Below are positions 36,414-45,780 of a stretch of 64,000 nucleotides of DNA, piece by piece. Under the pieces are notes generated by a model, which had not been told where the DNA came from, did no database searches, and was given only the letters and a program-made list of their open reading frames with translations. The first letter of the stretch is position 1. Each line of letters starts with the position of its first letter. A program made the translations under genes and the position numbers. Origin of the DNA: Intestinibacter bartlettii (lineage in GTDB: Bacteria; Bacillota; Clostridia; Peptostreptococcales; Peptostreptococcaceae); assembly GCA_025148965.1 (NCBI GenBank), contig CP102273.1, positions 2,790,001 through 2,854,000 on the forward strand, in the 5' to 3' direction.

Positions 36414-36744
36414 TGAAGATTCGTTAAATGTAGTATTTAAAATTTCAAATAGTATAGACTATGAGGTTAAGGATAAGATTGTAACAATATTAGAAAAACA
36501 AGATCATCCTATACAAAATTTTTTTAGAAAATTAAAATTTAGAATTCCTCTTTATAAAAAAATTAAACTTGATGAATATGGAAGCTTCATTTTTTTACAA
36601 ATAGATGGAAAAAAAACAGTTGAAGAAATAGGCGAAAACTTGGAGTCAGAGTATGGAGATGCTACTCATCCTCTTTATGAAAGACTTACAATGTATTTAA
36701 ACCATATATATGTTAATTGTAATTATATCGAGAGAATTAATTAA
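36406..36744 (+). CDS. PqqD-like domain protein translationally coupled to the OPT transporter
   Basis: The protein has 112 aa. The central and C-terminal part (KLDEYGSFIFLQIDGKKTVEEIGENLESEYGDATHPLYERLTMYLNHIY) has the D-x-x-(G/A)-x-x-(I/V)-x-x-x-IDG-x-x-(T/S)-(V/I)-x-E-I pattern of PqqD-like peptide-binding winged-helix domains. These normally present a precursor peptide to a radical SAM enzyme. No radical SAM enzyme or precursor peptide is adjacent. The ATG lies inside the last codons of the OPT gene, with AAGGAT upstream, so the two products are likely made together. The N-terminal 45 residues are basic. The role is unknown; binding peptide delivered by the transporter is one idea. Confidence 0.8.
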   Translation: MNNEDSLNVVFKISNSIDYEVKDKIVTILEKQDHPIQNFFRKLKFRIPLYKKIKLDEYGSFIFLQIDGKKTVEEIGENLESEYGDATHPLYERLTMYLNHIYVNCNYIERIN

Positions 36745-36756
36745 ATAAAATAATAT

Positions 36757-36804
36757 AAAAAGGAGTATTTAATTTAGATAAAATCTATTTTAAATACTCC
36801 TTTT
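36757..36804 (+). terminator. Terminator after the pepD-OPT-PqqD operon
   Basis: A 15-bp perfect stem (AAAAGGAGTATTTAA with TTAAATACTCCTTTT) ends in TTTTATT, 13 bp past the stop of the PqqD-like gene. Confidence 0.88.
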
Positions 36805-36881
36805 ATTAATAGTATTTTTCTATTTTAAATATATTATTTACTTCTTACCTGTTATTAACTTTTACTAGAGTTAGTATAAGC

Positions 36882-38507
36882 TTACCCCTGAAGCTTTTTC
36901 CAATCATCAGCATAAGAGTCTAAAATTCTTTTTAAAACAACTCCTATTTCCGAATAAGCTTCATCATATAGATTTGCAAGTGATATTCTAATAGACCATT
37001 CAGGACCTGCAAATCCACCTCCTCCAAGTAGAACTATGGATGATTTTTGAGCTAAATCAAATAAAATATCAACTGGTTTATAATTTGCTTTTAAGTATTC
37101 TACAAACTCTTCTCCATAACGTTTCTTACATAATCTCAGTAAATCTATTTGTGTATAGTAAGATGCATCATTTTCATTTTCATTTATTCCTATATCAAGT
37201 GAATCAAATAATAATTTCTTACGAGTCTTACAAATATTTATAGTTTTATCTTTATAATTATTTTCTTTATCTATAAGAGTAAATGCAGAGAAAAATGCCA
37301 TTTGTACCTGTTGTGGTGTAGAAAGTCCTGCAGTATGATTTAATGAAACTTGTCTACTATCAGCAACTATTCTATCTATAAAAGGAACATTTTCCGGAAC
37401 TGGATTAAGATCTGCATATCTTCTCATAGTTCTTTTTCTTATAGAATATGGTAACTCTTTTATTAATTTATCAAAAACATTATTTTCATGAAGGGCTATA
37501 GTTCCTAATCTCCATCCTGTAACTCCAAAATATTTAGAATAAGAATATACTCCTATCGTATTGTATGGTAAATCAGCCATCAAAGATCTAAATCCATGTA
37601 TAAAAGTTCCATAAACATCATCAGAAATTATCATTAAATCTTTATTTTTAGTTTTTACTATATCTACAATTTTTGAAATAGATTTTTGTGATATAGCTAC
37701 AGATGGTGGGTTGCTAGGATTTACAACAAATAATGCTTTTATATCTGGGTTACTTAGCTTTTCTAATTCTGTATTGCTACATTGCCAAGTATATTCATCA
37801 TTTTCATCTATTTCATCTGCATTTATATAAACCACTTCAAATTCATATCTTGGAAGATGTGGTATTTCTAAATATGGAGTGAATACTGGTGTCATAATAG
37901 CTATTTTATCTCCTTTTAAAAGAAGGTTATTTGCTATTAATGAATCAAATATATAACACATTGCAGCAGTTGCACCTTCAACTGCAAACACATTAAATTC
38001 TCCTCCTTTTTCCACATCATATTTCATTTCTCTTTTTAAATATTCTTTTACTATTTTTTCTATGTGAATTAACATTCTATCTGGAAATGGATAATTATCC
38101 CCTATAATTGCATCTGTCAATTCATGCAGAAATTCATCTTTATCAAAATTCAATTCTTCTATACCATAATCTATTATTGCTTTTAATGTATCTATTCCTG
38201 GCATAAATTTATTATTCTCAACATAGGTGCAGAACCTTTTGTATATCCCTGTTTTTTTAGGCATACCAGTTAAATCACCATCATCCCAAGTATACCTACT
38301 TTCTGTTATTGCAAATTGCCCAAAAGTAAAAAACGCTTCCCTTGGAGTTGATGCTATCCAGTTTGGATTCCCACGACCTGCATCAAGTAAAGTACGTGTA
38401 CTCTTTCTATTTGATAAAGTTGCCAATTCTATTAATTTATTTTTAAACTCAAATGGACTTATTTTTCCGTATATATTTTCTATTTCAAGTCTGCTTATAT
38501 TTTTCAT
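36882..38507 (-). CDS. aspD: Bifunctional aspartate aminotransferase / L-aspartate 4-decarboxylase
   Basis: The protein has 541 aa, a fold-type I PLP enzyme longer than ordinary aminotransferases by the extra segments typical of aspartate beta-decarboxylase. Landmarks are DAGRGNPNWIASTPREAFFTFGQFA (about 42-66), FAVEGATAAMCYIFD, FVVNPSNPPSVA (about 260-271), and VYSYSKYFGVTGWRLGTIALH with the PLP lysine. It converts aspartate to alanine and CO2, in many bacteria linked to an aspartate/alanine antiporter; no such antiporter is in the window. GGAGG lies before the start. The following 430-bp gap (38508-38937) holds an inverted repeat and no other gene. Confidence 0.92.
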   Translation of the reverse strand: MKNISRLEIENIYGKISPFEFKNKLIELATLSNRKSTRTLLDAGRGNPNWIASTPREAFFTFGQFAITESRYTWDDGDLTGMPKKTGIYKRFCTYVENNKFMPGIDTLKAIIDYGIEELNFDKDEFLHELTDAIIGDNYPFPDRMLIHIEKIVKEYLKREMKYDVEKGGEFNVFAVEGATAAMCYIFDSLIANNLLLKGDKIAIMTPVFTPYLEIPHLPRYEFEVVYINADEIDENDEYTWQCSNTELEKLSNPDIKALFVVNPSNPPSVAISQKSISKIVDIVKTKNKDLMIISDDVYGTFIHGFRSLMADLPYNTIGVYSYSKYFGVTGWRLGTIALHENNVFDKLIKELPYSIRKRTMRRYADLNPVPENVPFIDRIVADSRQVSLNHTAGLSTPQQVQMAFFSAFTLIDKENNYKDKTINICKTRKKLLFDSLDIGINENENDASYYTQIDLLRLCKKRYGEEFVEYLKANYKPVDILFDLAQKSSIVLLGGGGFAGPEWSIRISLANLYDEAYSEIGVVLKRILDSYADDWKKLQG

Positions 38508-38618
38508 TACAAATTTCCTCCTATGATTATAAACTTATATTTATAAAAACGCTTCTGTAAATTAACCCCATTCACTTTTCAAATATAACATATAAGGTAT
38601 TTTAAGTAAAGCATTTCA

Positions 38619-38655
38619 TTTAATAAAGTTGTACATCGTTATCAACCTTATTAAA
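38619..38655. repeat. Inverted repeat in the aspD / DUF378 divergent gap
   Basis: TTTAATAAAGTTG and CAACCTTATTAAA are near-perfect inverted arms (one mismatch) separated by 11 nt. They lie about 110 bp upstream of aspD. This could be a leader hairpin or an operator. The rest of 38508-38937 is AT-rich, and I see nothing else I can support there. Confidence 0.45.
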
Positions 38656-38937
38656 TAAAGTTTATATATATTTTTATTTTATTTAGCACGCAGTAATTTA
38701 ATCAAATAAATTCATATTTTATTTTTTTTTAATTAAATTATAATTATTCATAAAAAAGTTAATATCTATGTTTAATACGTAATTATCATCTATCAAAAAA
38801 TCTACATATTTAGGATTATTTAGAGTAAAGATTTCTTTATTTCCTCTTCTAGAGAATTTATACTAATTTTAAATATTTTTTTAAAAAATGGTAAATAATA
38901 AGGATGTAATAATTTACATTTAGGAGAGTGAATTTAT

Positions 38938-39135
38938 ATGTGGAACAAAATAGCATTGGTTTTAGTTATAATTGGTGCCCTTAACTGGGGTTGTGTAGCA
39001 CTTTTTGCAACTGATGTAGTTGGCTTTATATTTGGAGGTACTTATTCTGTTTTCAGCAGAATAATATTTGGATTAGTCGGATTAGCTGGTATTTTCTTAA
39101 TTCCAACATTATTTTCAAATAAAAACGTCGACTAA
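38938..39135 (+). CDS. DUF378 family small membrane protein
   Basis: The protein has 65 aa with two hydrophobic helices (about 3-28 and 41-60). It includes the family pattern LVIIGALNWGCVALFATDVVGFIFGG, where the G-A-L-N-W-G segment is characteristic of DUF378. A strong ribosome site AGGAG lies upstream. Function is unknown. It stands alone on the plus strand and ends in a shared terminator with the convergent sensor kinase gene. Confidence 0.88.
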   Translation: MWNKIALVLVIIGALNWGCVALFATDVVGFIFGGTYSVFSRIIFGLVGLAGIFLIPTLFSNKNVD

Positions 39136-39147
39136 ATATAAAATCTA

Positions 39148-39193
39148 AACAAAAAGAGAGCTTAAGTAAAATTACTTAAACTCCCTTTTTGTT
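39148..39193 (+). terminator. Bidirectional terminator between DUF378 gene and sensor kinase
   Basis: Arms AACAAAAAG and CTTTTTGTT with TTAAGTAA/TTACTTAA pair over about 20 bp with two mismatches and have U-runs on both strands. It sits 12 bp past the DUF378 stop and 4 bp past the end of the convergent kinase gene. Confidence 0.85.
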
Positions 39194-39197
39194 TTAT

Positions 39198-42100
39198 CTA
39201 AATCTCTGGATTTACTGGTAATATTATTACAAATGTACTACCTTTTCCAAGTTCACTTTCTACATAAATTTTACCTTTATGTAATTTTATAATTTGATTT
39301 GTGATAGTTAATCCTAAGCCACTTCCTGATTTCACAGGCTCGCTATCTTCAACTTGACTAAATCTATCAAAAATTGCTTTATGGAATTTCTCATCAATTC
39401 CACATCCTGTATCTGTAACACTTATCTTAACCTTGTCATCAAGGTCTTCAATATTAATTGTTATACTTCCACCCTCTGGAGTAAATTTAACTGCATTTCC
39501 AACTAAGTTTATTATGCATCTTTCAATTTCATATGGGTCACACTTAATCATCTTTTCCTCAATTTGAGGGTCTATTATAAGATCTATTCCTTTTGAATAT
39601 ATATAATCTTTTAATGTTAATGCAGTTTCTTCAACTAAATAAACTACATCTGTTTCTTTTAAAGTTATTTGATACATATCATTTTGCAATTTACTACTAT
39701 CTAGGATATTGTTTATAAGATTTAGCAGTCTCTTACAATTTCTTTGAGATATATCAACATAATAGTTTAACTTTTCTCCATCAATTATTGAATTCCCACT
39801 TAATCCCTTTAATAATTGATTTGTACTACTCATTACATTTAAAGGAGTTCTTAATTCATGAGATAAGTTTACAAAGTAACTATTTTTATTTCTCTCTAGC
39901 TTTATATTTTTATTATGAAGAATAGTATTTTTCTTCATCTCTTCCACTAAATCTTTTGTTCTTTCTTTAACTAATCTATCTAGTTTTTTAACTTCATATT
40001 TATATTTTAAAACAAATAATATCGCAGCTATTATGTATGCTAATATCGCAATCGGACTTCTCCAAAACGGTGGTTTTATTTTAAAGCTAACAACACTACT
40101 AGCCTCACTTTTATTTCCACCTGTATCTATAACTCTAACTTCAAAAGTATACTTACCTGGAGGTAGTTCACTAAATGTTACATAATTATTTTTAGTTGTA
40201 AATACTTCACCACTAGCCCCAATCAACTTATATTCATACATAAGATTTTTATTGCTTGAATATATTGGTGTAAAGAATTTAATATTTATATCATCAGTAC
40301 TACTTTTAAATTTCATTCCTTCGATATCATTATATTCCTTATTATCTATACTAAATCCATCGAATAAAACTTTTGTACCACTATCCATTTTATTTATATC
40401 TTGAGGATAAAATGTATTTAATCCATTTATACCTCCAAAGAATAATTCTCCGCTATCACTTTTAAATGATGCATTTCCATTAAACTCATTACTTTGAAGG
40501 CCATCTGTAACACTTAAATTTTCTATTTTACCTGTCTCTGGATTCAATTTACTAATACCTTTATTAGTACTCATCCATATATTATCATCATTATCAACCA
40601 ATATTCCATAAATAGTATTATTTGCTATACCATCTTCTGCTGTATATCTTTCAAAAGTTTCAGTTTTTCTATCAAATTTATTTATACCATAACTTGTACC
40701 AATCCATACATTACCTTTACTGTCACCATTAATGTATCTAACGCGGTTACTACTTATGGAACTTTTATCACTTTTATCATTCGAAAAATATTTAATTTTT
40801 TTCTGTTTTACATTTATATAACAAAGACCTTCATCTCTTAATAATCCTAAGTAATAATTACCTTCATTATCCTGATATATATGCTTTATATATTTTTCAG
40901 TATCTATGTACTTTGTCATATCTATTATTTCTTCAGTTTCAATATTTATTATACTAAGTCCATTTATTGTTCCTGCCCATAGATATCCTTTATCATCTAC
41001 CATAATATCTTTAACAGCTTCATTTACTAAACCATCTTCTACTGAATAGTTTTTCATTTTTCTAGTTTTTTTATCAATCCTTAAAATCCCGCCATCAGTA
41101 GCGACAAATATAAAATCTTTATATCCTGTTATATCATTTATCATATCTGATTTTATAATATCATTATTTTCTGTACTTATAGATGTTGCACTATGATTTT
41201 CCCTATCTATAATGCTTATACCTTTTAACTTGGATCCAACCCAAAGATAGCCATCGCTATCTTCATATATTCCGTGAACCATATTTTCATTTAATAAATA
41301 ATCCTCATCTGGTCCTGCTTTGTAATGTTTAATACTACTTTCTGTATCAAATATACTTACCCCAGAATAAGTACCAATCCATATGATTCCTTCTTTATCT
41401 TGAATCATAGATTTTATATTATCATAAACTAGACTATTTTTATCATAAATCTTATTTCTATATATATAGAAATGTTCCTCTTCTTCATCATAATAAGCTA
41501 GTCCACCATCTGTACCTATCCATAAGTTATCATTTTTATCTCTTAATACCTCTCCAATTTGATTTGATGGCAGAGACCATTCATCATTTGGATCATTTTT
41601 ATATTGTTTAACTTCTTTTGTCTTCGTATTTAATTTAAATACTCCTGAGTCGGCAGTACCTATCCAAACAGTATCGTATTTATCATCACAATACATATTA
41701 TAAACTGCATCCTGTACTACTGAATTTTCTTCTTTTGGACCACCATAAGTTTCTAAGATTTTAAAATCCTTAGAAATTTTATGAACTCCCATATCAGTTC
41801 CAACCCAAATATTACCATACTTATCCTCATCTAATGAATAAACTATATCACTCATTAGCCCATTTCCTGTATTTAAAACAGGCTCAAAAGCATATTTTTC
41901 TTCATTGTAAACACAAATTCCTGAATAAGTTGCGACAACAATTTTATTTTCTTGTGTTTTAATTACTTCAGAGGTACTATCATTAGGTATCTTTTCATTT
42001 TCCTTTGTATAATTTTGTATTTCTCCTGTTTCGGTATTAATTCTATTCATACCTTGAACAGTTCCTACCCATATATAACCATTTTCATCTTCTGTTATAT

Positions 42101-42389
42101 CAGTTATACCATTGTTACTGATACTATTTTTTCCTTCCTCATAGTTATATATCTTATATTCATATCCATTATATCTATTTAAACCATCATTTGTACCAAT
42201 CCATATATATCCCTTACTATCTTGGAATATAATCTCTGCTGTAGATTGACTTATACCTTGTTCGATATTCAGATTGTTGAATGTCAAATTATTGGCATGT
42301 GCATATGATTCGTTAGGATATGAATTTAATATAACTATACTTAGTAAAAATATAGTTATAATCTTATTAATAAATCCCTTTTTATTCAT
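39198..42389 (-). CDS. Two-propeller sensor histidine kinase (HTCS-like, without response regulator part)
   Basis: The protein has 1063 aa. It has a signal peptide or anchor at 8-30, then 14 repeats of the type GYIWIGTNDGLNRYN ('Reg_prop'), enough for two seven-bladed beta propellers. A Y_Y_Y domain (about 700-780, ending PPGKYTFEVRVIDTGG) and a membrane helix near 790-810 (PIAILAYIIAAILFVL) follow. The kinase core has H-box HELRTPLNV, N-box IINLVGNAVKFTPEGG, DTGCGID and GSGLGLTI. The architecture is that of Bacteroides hybrid two-component sensors of carbohydrates, but the protein ends after the ATPase domain, with no receiver or AraC domain. No response regulator gene is adjacent, so it is an orphan. 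The ligand is unknown; extracellular sugars or peptides are guesses. Confidence 0.93.
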   Translation of the reverse strand: MNKKGFINKIITIFLLSIVILNSYPNESYAHANNLTFNNLNIEQGISQSTAEIIFQDSKGYIWIGTNDGLNRYNGYEYKIYNYEEGKNSISNNGITDITEDENGYIWVGTVQGMNRINTETGEIQNYTKENEKIPNDSTSEVIKTQENKIVVATYSGICVYNEEKYAFEPVLNTGNGLMSDIVYSLDEDKYGNIWVGTDMGVHKISKDFKILETYGGPKEENSVVQDAVYNMYCDDKYDTVWIGTADSGVFKLNTKTKEVKQYKNDPNDEWSLPSNQIGEVLRDKNDNLWIGTDGGLAYYDEEEEHFYIYRNKIYDKNSLVYDNIKSMIQDKEGIIWIGTYSGVSIFDTESSIKHYKAGPDEDYLLNENMVHGIYEDSDGYLWVGSKLKGISIIDRENHSATSISTENNDIIKSDMINDITGYKDFIFVATDGGILRIDKKTRKMKNYSVEDGLVNEAVKDIMVDDKGYLWAGTINGLSIINIETEEIIDMTKYIDTEKYIKHIYQDNEGNYYLGLLRDEGLCYINVKQKKIKYFSNDKSDKSSISSNRVRYINGDSKGNVWIGTSYGINKFDRKTETFERYTAEDGIANNTIYGILVDNDDNIWMSTNKGISKLNPETGKIENLSVTDGLQSNEFNGNASFKSDSGELFFGGINGLNTFYPQDINKMDSGTKVLFDGFSIDNKEYNDIEGMKFKSSTDDINIKFFTPIYSSNKNLMYEYKLIGASGEVFTTKNNYVTFSELPPGKYTFEVRVIDTGGNKSEASSVVSFKIKPPFWRSPIAILAYIIAAILFVLKYKYEVKKLDRLVKERTKDLVEEMKKNTILHNKNIKLERNKNSYFVNLSHELRTPLNVMSSTNQLLKGLSGNSIIDGEKLNYYVDISQRNCKRLLNLINNILDSSKLQNDMYQITLKETDVVYLVEETALTLKDYIYSKGIDLIIDPQIEEKMIKCDPYEIERCIINLVGNAVKFTPEGGSITINIEDLDDKVKISVTDTGCGIDEKFHKAIFDRFSQVEDSEPVKSGSGLGLTITNQIIKLHKGKIYVESELGKGSTFVIILPVNPEI

Positions 42390-42474
42390 GTTAGTTCCTT
42401 TCCTGTTATTTATTAACTAATCAAGAATATATTACTATAAAATACATAATATTTCAATATTCTACATTTATCGA

Positions 42475-42510
42475 CAAAAAAATAGCTATAACTTAGGATT
42501 ATAACTATTT
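42475..42510 (-). terminator. Second terminator between the lipoprotein gene and the sensor kinase
   Basis: AAATAGTTATAA pairs with TTATAGCTATTT (one G-U) over 12 bp and is followed by a U-run on the minus strand. It lies about 100 bp beyond a first terminator, so the lipoprotein transcript has two stop points before the kinase gene. Confidence 0.7.
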
Positions 42511-42575
42511 TAATTTATATTAAATTTTATAAGTAGTAAATTGGAATTCAACTGATTTTTTAGCTTATATTAATA

Positions 42576-42609
42576 AAAACCATGCAACTTAAAATCGTCA
42601 CATGGTTTT
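42576..42609 (-). terminator. First terminator after the lipoprotein gene
   Basis: A 9-bp perfect stem AAAACCATG/CATGGTTTT with a 16-nt loop and UUUUUA on the minus strand, just 5 bp after the stop codon at 42614. Confidence 0.75.
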
Positions 42610-42613
42610 ATTT

Positions 42614-43054
42614 CTATTCTCCGCCATAATCTTCAATTAATTTAACATAAAATTTATCTTTTGGTATTCTTATAAAATAATGTTCTTTTTTATTTCTTTT
42701 TAATGTAATTGTTTCCCCATTATCATCAGATTTTATGATTATATTAGTTATTTTATCTTCATCTCTCATCTCTATTTCTATACTATTCGAATCAGAATCA
42801 ATTATATTATAGCTATTTTTTTCTTTAGATCCATCACTATAATATAAATCTATGTCATTTTTCCACCCTAATTTTAATAATATGCCTTCTTCATCTGATT
42901 TGCATTCCCAATATCCCTCAACATCCTCTATAGTTAAATTTTTCTCCGATGTTTGGCTACTTTCTGGTGTAGTTTGAGAAGATTGTTGAGAATTTTTATT
43001 GCTACATCCAACAGACATCAAGGCTATTAATAATACAATTAGTAATCTTTTCAT
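42614..43054 (-). CDS. Putative lipoprotein of unknown function
   Basis: The protein has 146 aa. A lipoprotein signal peptide (MKRLLIVLLIALMSVGC) puts the lipid-modified Cys at 17, followed by a Ser/Gln/Thr-rich linker (about 18-40). A compact domain with many acidic residues starts at TIEDVEGYWECKSDEEGILLKLG; the strand pattern suggests a small beta barrel. I do not recognise the family. It lies 23 bp after the U32 gene, so may share its transcript, and two terminators follow. Confidence 0.8.
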   Translation of the reverse strand: MKRLLIVLLIALMSVGCSNKNSQQSSQTTPESSQTSEKNLTIEDVEGYWECKSDEEGILLKLGWKNDIDLYYSDGSKEKNSYNIIDSDSNSIEIEMRDEDKITNIIIKSDDNGETITLKRNKKEHYFIRIPKDKFYVKLIEDYGGE

Positions 43055-43077
43055 AGTTTACTCTCCCCATTTAATTA

Positions 43078-45498
43078 CTATTCAACACCTTTATAAAGAT
43101 GTCCTAAAGTCGTTTCCATATTATCAAATATTTCTTGGTCATCTATATCTACATAAAAATCATTGTTCACTGTATTTATAAATGCCTTTGTTATTTTTGA
43201 TATTAATTCTGGACTTTCGTGAGTAAAATCTAATCTAAATACGTTTATACCTGCATCTGAAAGTTCGTCTAAATTATTTATTAAACAGTTTGCAATTGAG
43301 TTATATATAGTACTTCTACAGAATAAATCTTGGGAAATTCTATATTCTTCGCCTTTAAAATCTCTAAGTACATATTTACTTTCTTTACAAGTTGCACATC
43401 TTTTATCTTTTTTACAACTTCTCGCTACAACACCCATTGGGCAATATTCACTAAGCATCATTGGAATATATCCATAAGCTACAGTTTCTATTTCCATATC
43501 TGTGTATTTTGTTGTTTCTTTTATTTCATGTATGTTTAATTCTTGCGAAATACATACAGTTGTTGCCCCTTCTTTTTTGTAGTGATTTATTGTTTCACTA
43601 TTGAATGGATTTAGATAATAATCCACATCAAAAGATACATTTTCACTATTTTCTTTATAATATTTAACTTGTCCTAAAGCTGAAATTTGAACATTTTCTT
43701 TACAATATTCATTTGATTTTTCTAATCTTTTATATTCTTTATTTCTAACTATTCTAGGCGCACTATATATCAATTTTTTGTTATTTGCAGCAGCCATTGC
43801 CATCGCTTGTTCTAAAGTAGCTACATCTTCATAATAAATCATATCAACATCTAAGTTTATTATTGATTTTAAAGCTTCTATATTATTTATTTTTACTCTT
43901 ATTTTTGAGTTAGAATTTGTATCTTTGGCATATTTTTTAGGTGAATATTTAATTTTGCTGTCTTTATATGCTCTATCTTTTACAGGTATTCTAGCCTCAT
44001 CTAACAACTCAATAGCCTCTCTACGCATTTGATTTATTAAACTAATTGGCATACTTACACCTTCATCTAAATTTATTTTTAAATCCTCAAGTTCATAAGG
44101 TGTATTACCTAATTTTTTAATTTGAGTTTCTATTTTTTCTTCACCTAAAGCAACCTTTAATGCTTTTTCTACTAATTTGTCGCCTTTAACAGTTACTGAA
44201 TTATTATTTTTATCTATTAATTTAAGCTCTGGATATTCACCTAATTTAATTGTTATTTCAGCATCTATTAAACTCTTTGCAAATTCTTTATCTTGAGTAT
44301 AAGTTTTTTGAGCTTTATCTATTAAATTAGTATCTGAGGTTTTGAAAACTGGCTGATTTTTTCTAGCTTCTCCAATAAAATCAAGTTCAATAGTTTCACC
44401 TTTATATCCAATTTGTGCTATTTCTTTTCCTTTTATAATTCTTCCTATTGTACCTCCACCAAGATTGATACCATCACCTTTTTTAAGAGTACCTTCTAAT
44501 TTTATTTTTAATCTCTTTGATTTTTTATTATAATCAACAACTTTTCCCACATAAAGACCTTGGTTATTTGGCACATTACTGTTCATAACATCTTCACCAA
44601 CTTCACCTAATATAAGACCTTTTGTGAATTTTCTATTGAATATAGTATATAAATCTTCCATCGTTTCTGTGGATATATTTACCTTTTTAGTAGCTTGATA
44701 TTCGTCAATAGCATTTCTATAACTGTTGATGACTGTCGCTACATATTCAGGTTTTTTCATTCTACCTTCTATTTTTAAAGATAAAACTCCAGTTTCTATT
44801 ATTTTATCCACATCTTCAATTGTATTTAGATCTTTTGTGCTTAAAAGATACTCCCCATTGCTGTGGATTTCCTCTCCTGTAGATATATCTATCATTGTGT
44901 ATTTTTGTCTACAAGGTTGTGCACATCTTCCTCTGTTTCCTGAACGATTTCCAATCATACTACTCATTAAACATCCACCAGAATAACATACACATAATGC
45001 TCCATGAACAAATATCTCTATATCTACATTTGTATTATCACAAATATATTTTATTTCATCTACAGTAAGTTCTCTTGCAAGAACAACTCTCTTAAATCCA
45101 ATACTTTCCAAATATTGAACATCTTCAAGTGAATGGGCAACCATTTGAGTACTTGCATGAAGTTCAAAATCAGGAAGTAGTTCATGTATAAGCATTGCAA
45201 CACCTATATCTTGCATTATAAGTGCGTCTACATCTATATCATATAAGAATTTTGCGTATTCAACGAAATCTTCTATTTCATCTTGCTTAATTAATGTATT
45301 TGTCGTGACAAAAACTCTCACATCTCTTATATGAGCATATTTAACTGCTTCTATTAGTTCTTCTCTATCAAAGTTATTTGCTGATGCTCTGGCACTGAAA
45401 TCTTTCCCACCTAGATACACAGCATTTGCACCATTTTGAACCGCAGCTTTTAACGCATCAAACGATCCAACGGGTGCTAATAATTCTATTTCATTCAT
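43078..45498 (-). CDS. U32 family protein (peptidase U32 / RlhA-like)
   Basis: The protein has 806 aa. The N-terminal TIM-barrel shows ELLAPVGSFDALKAAVQNGANAVYLGGKDFSARASA and HASTQM. The U32 signature region is HGALCVCYSGGCLMSSMIGNRSGNRGRCAQPCRQ (about 166-199), with conserved cysteines that in RlhA-type members support an iron-sulfur cluster. Further cysteines lie in EYCPMGVVARSCKKDKRCATCK near 700. The length matches the long DUF3656-containing form. Family members include proteins for 23S rRNA C2501 hydroxylation and collagenase-like proteins; which applies here is not decidable from sequence alone. Confidence 0.88.
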   Translation of the reverse strand: MNEIELLAPVGSFDALKAAVQNGANAVYLGGKDFSARASANNFDREELIEAVKYAHIRDVRVFVTTNTLIKQDEIEDFVEYAKFLYDIDVDALIMQDIGVAMLIHELLPDFELHASTQMVAHSLEDVQYLESIGFKRVVLARELTVDEIKYICDNTNVDIEIFVHGALCVCYSGGCLMSSMIGNRSGNRGRCAQPCRQKYTMIDISTGEEIHSNGEYLLSTKDLNTIEDVDKIIETGVLSLKIEGRMKKPEYVATVINSYRNAIDEYQATKKVNISTETMEDLYTIFNRKFTKGLILGEVGEDVMNSNVPNNQGLYVGKVVDYNKKSKRLKIKLEGTLKKGDGINLGGGTIGRIIKGKEIAQIGYKGETIELDFIGEARKNQPVFKTSDTNLIDKAQKTYTQDKEFAKSLIDAEITIKLGEYPELKLIDKNNNSVTVKGDKLVEKALKVALGEEKIETQIKKLGNTPYELEDLKINLDEGVSMPISLINQMRREAIELLDEARIPVKDRAYKDSKIKYSPKKYAKDTNSNSKIRVKINNIEALKSIINLDVDMIYYEDVATLEQAMAMAAANNKKLIYSAPRIVRNKEYKRLEKSNEYCKENVQISALGQVKYYKENSENVSFDVDYYLNPFNSETINHYKKEGATTVCISQELNIHEIKETTKYTDMEIETVAYGYIPMMLSEYCPMGVVARSCKKDKRCATCKESKYVLRDFKGEEYRISQDLFCRSTIYNSIANCLINNLDELSDAGINVFRLDFTHESPELISKITKAFINTVNNDFYVDIDDQEIFDNMETTLGHLYKGVE

Positions 45499-45676
45499 AT
45501 TTTTCTCTCCTAATGATTAATACTCTATTATTTTATTTTACACATTTTCTTTATAATTAAAACATTTTATCATTTCATCAACTCATGATACAATACTCTA
45601 TCTCAAAACTCAAGTACAAAATTAAGGTTATAAATTCAAACTTTTTAAGTTTAAATACCAATTTTTATTTTTCAAT

Positions 45677-45738
45677 AAAAAAGAGGAACGTTTAAACAAA
45701 TTCCTCCGGGATTAGAATTTATTCTACTTGCTCCTCTT
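45677..45738 (-). terminator. Terminator after the M18 aminopeptidase gene
   Basis: Outer arms AAGAGGA (45681-45687) and TCCTCTT (45732-45738) form a long hairpin with inner pairing around TAGAAT/TTCTA, followed on the minus strand by a U-run (complement of 45677-45682). It lies about 45 bp past the stop. Confidence 0.7.
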
Positions 45739-45780
45739 ATATGCATTTTAACATATAATTCTTATATTATGCATTAACTT

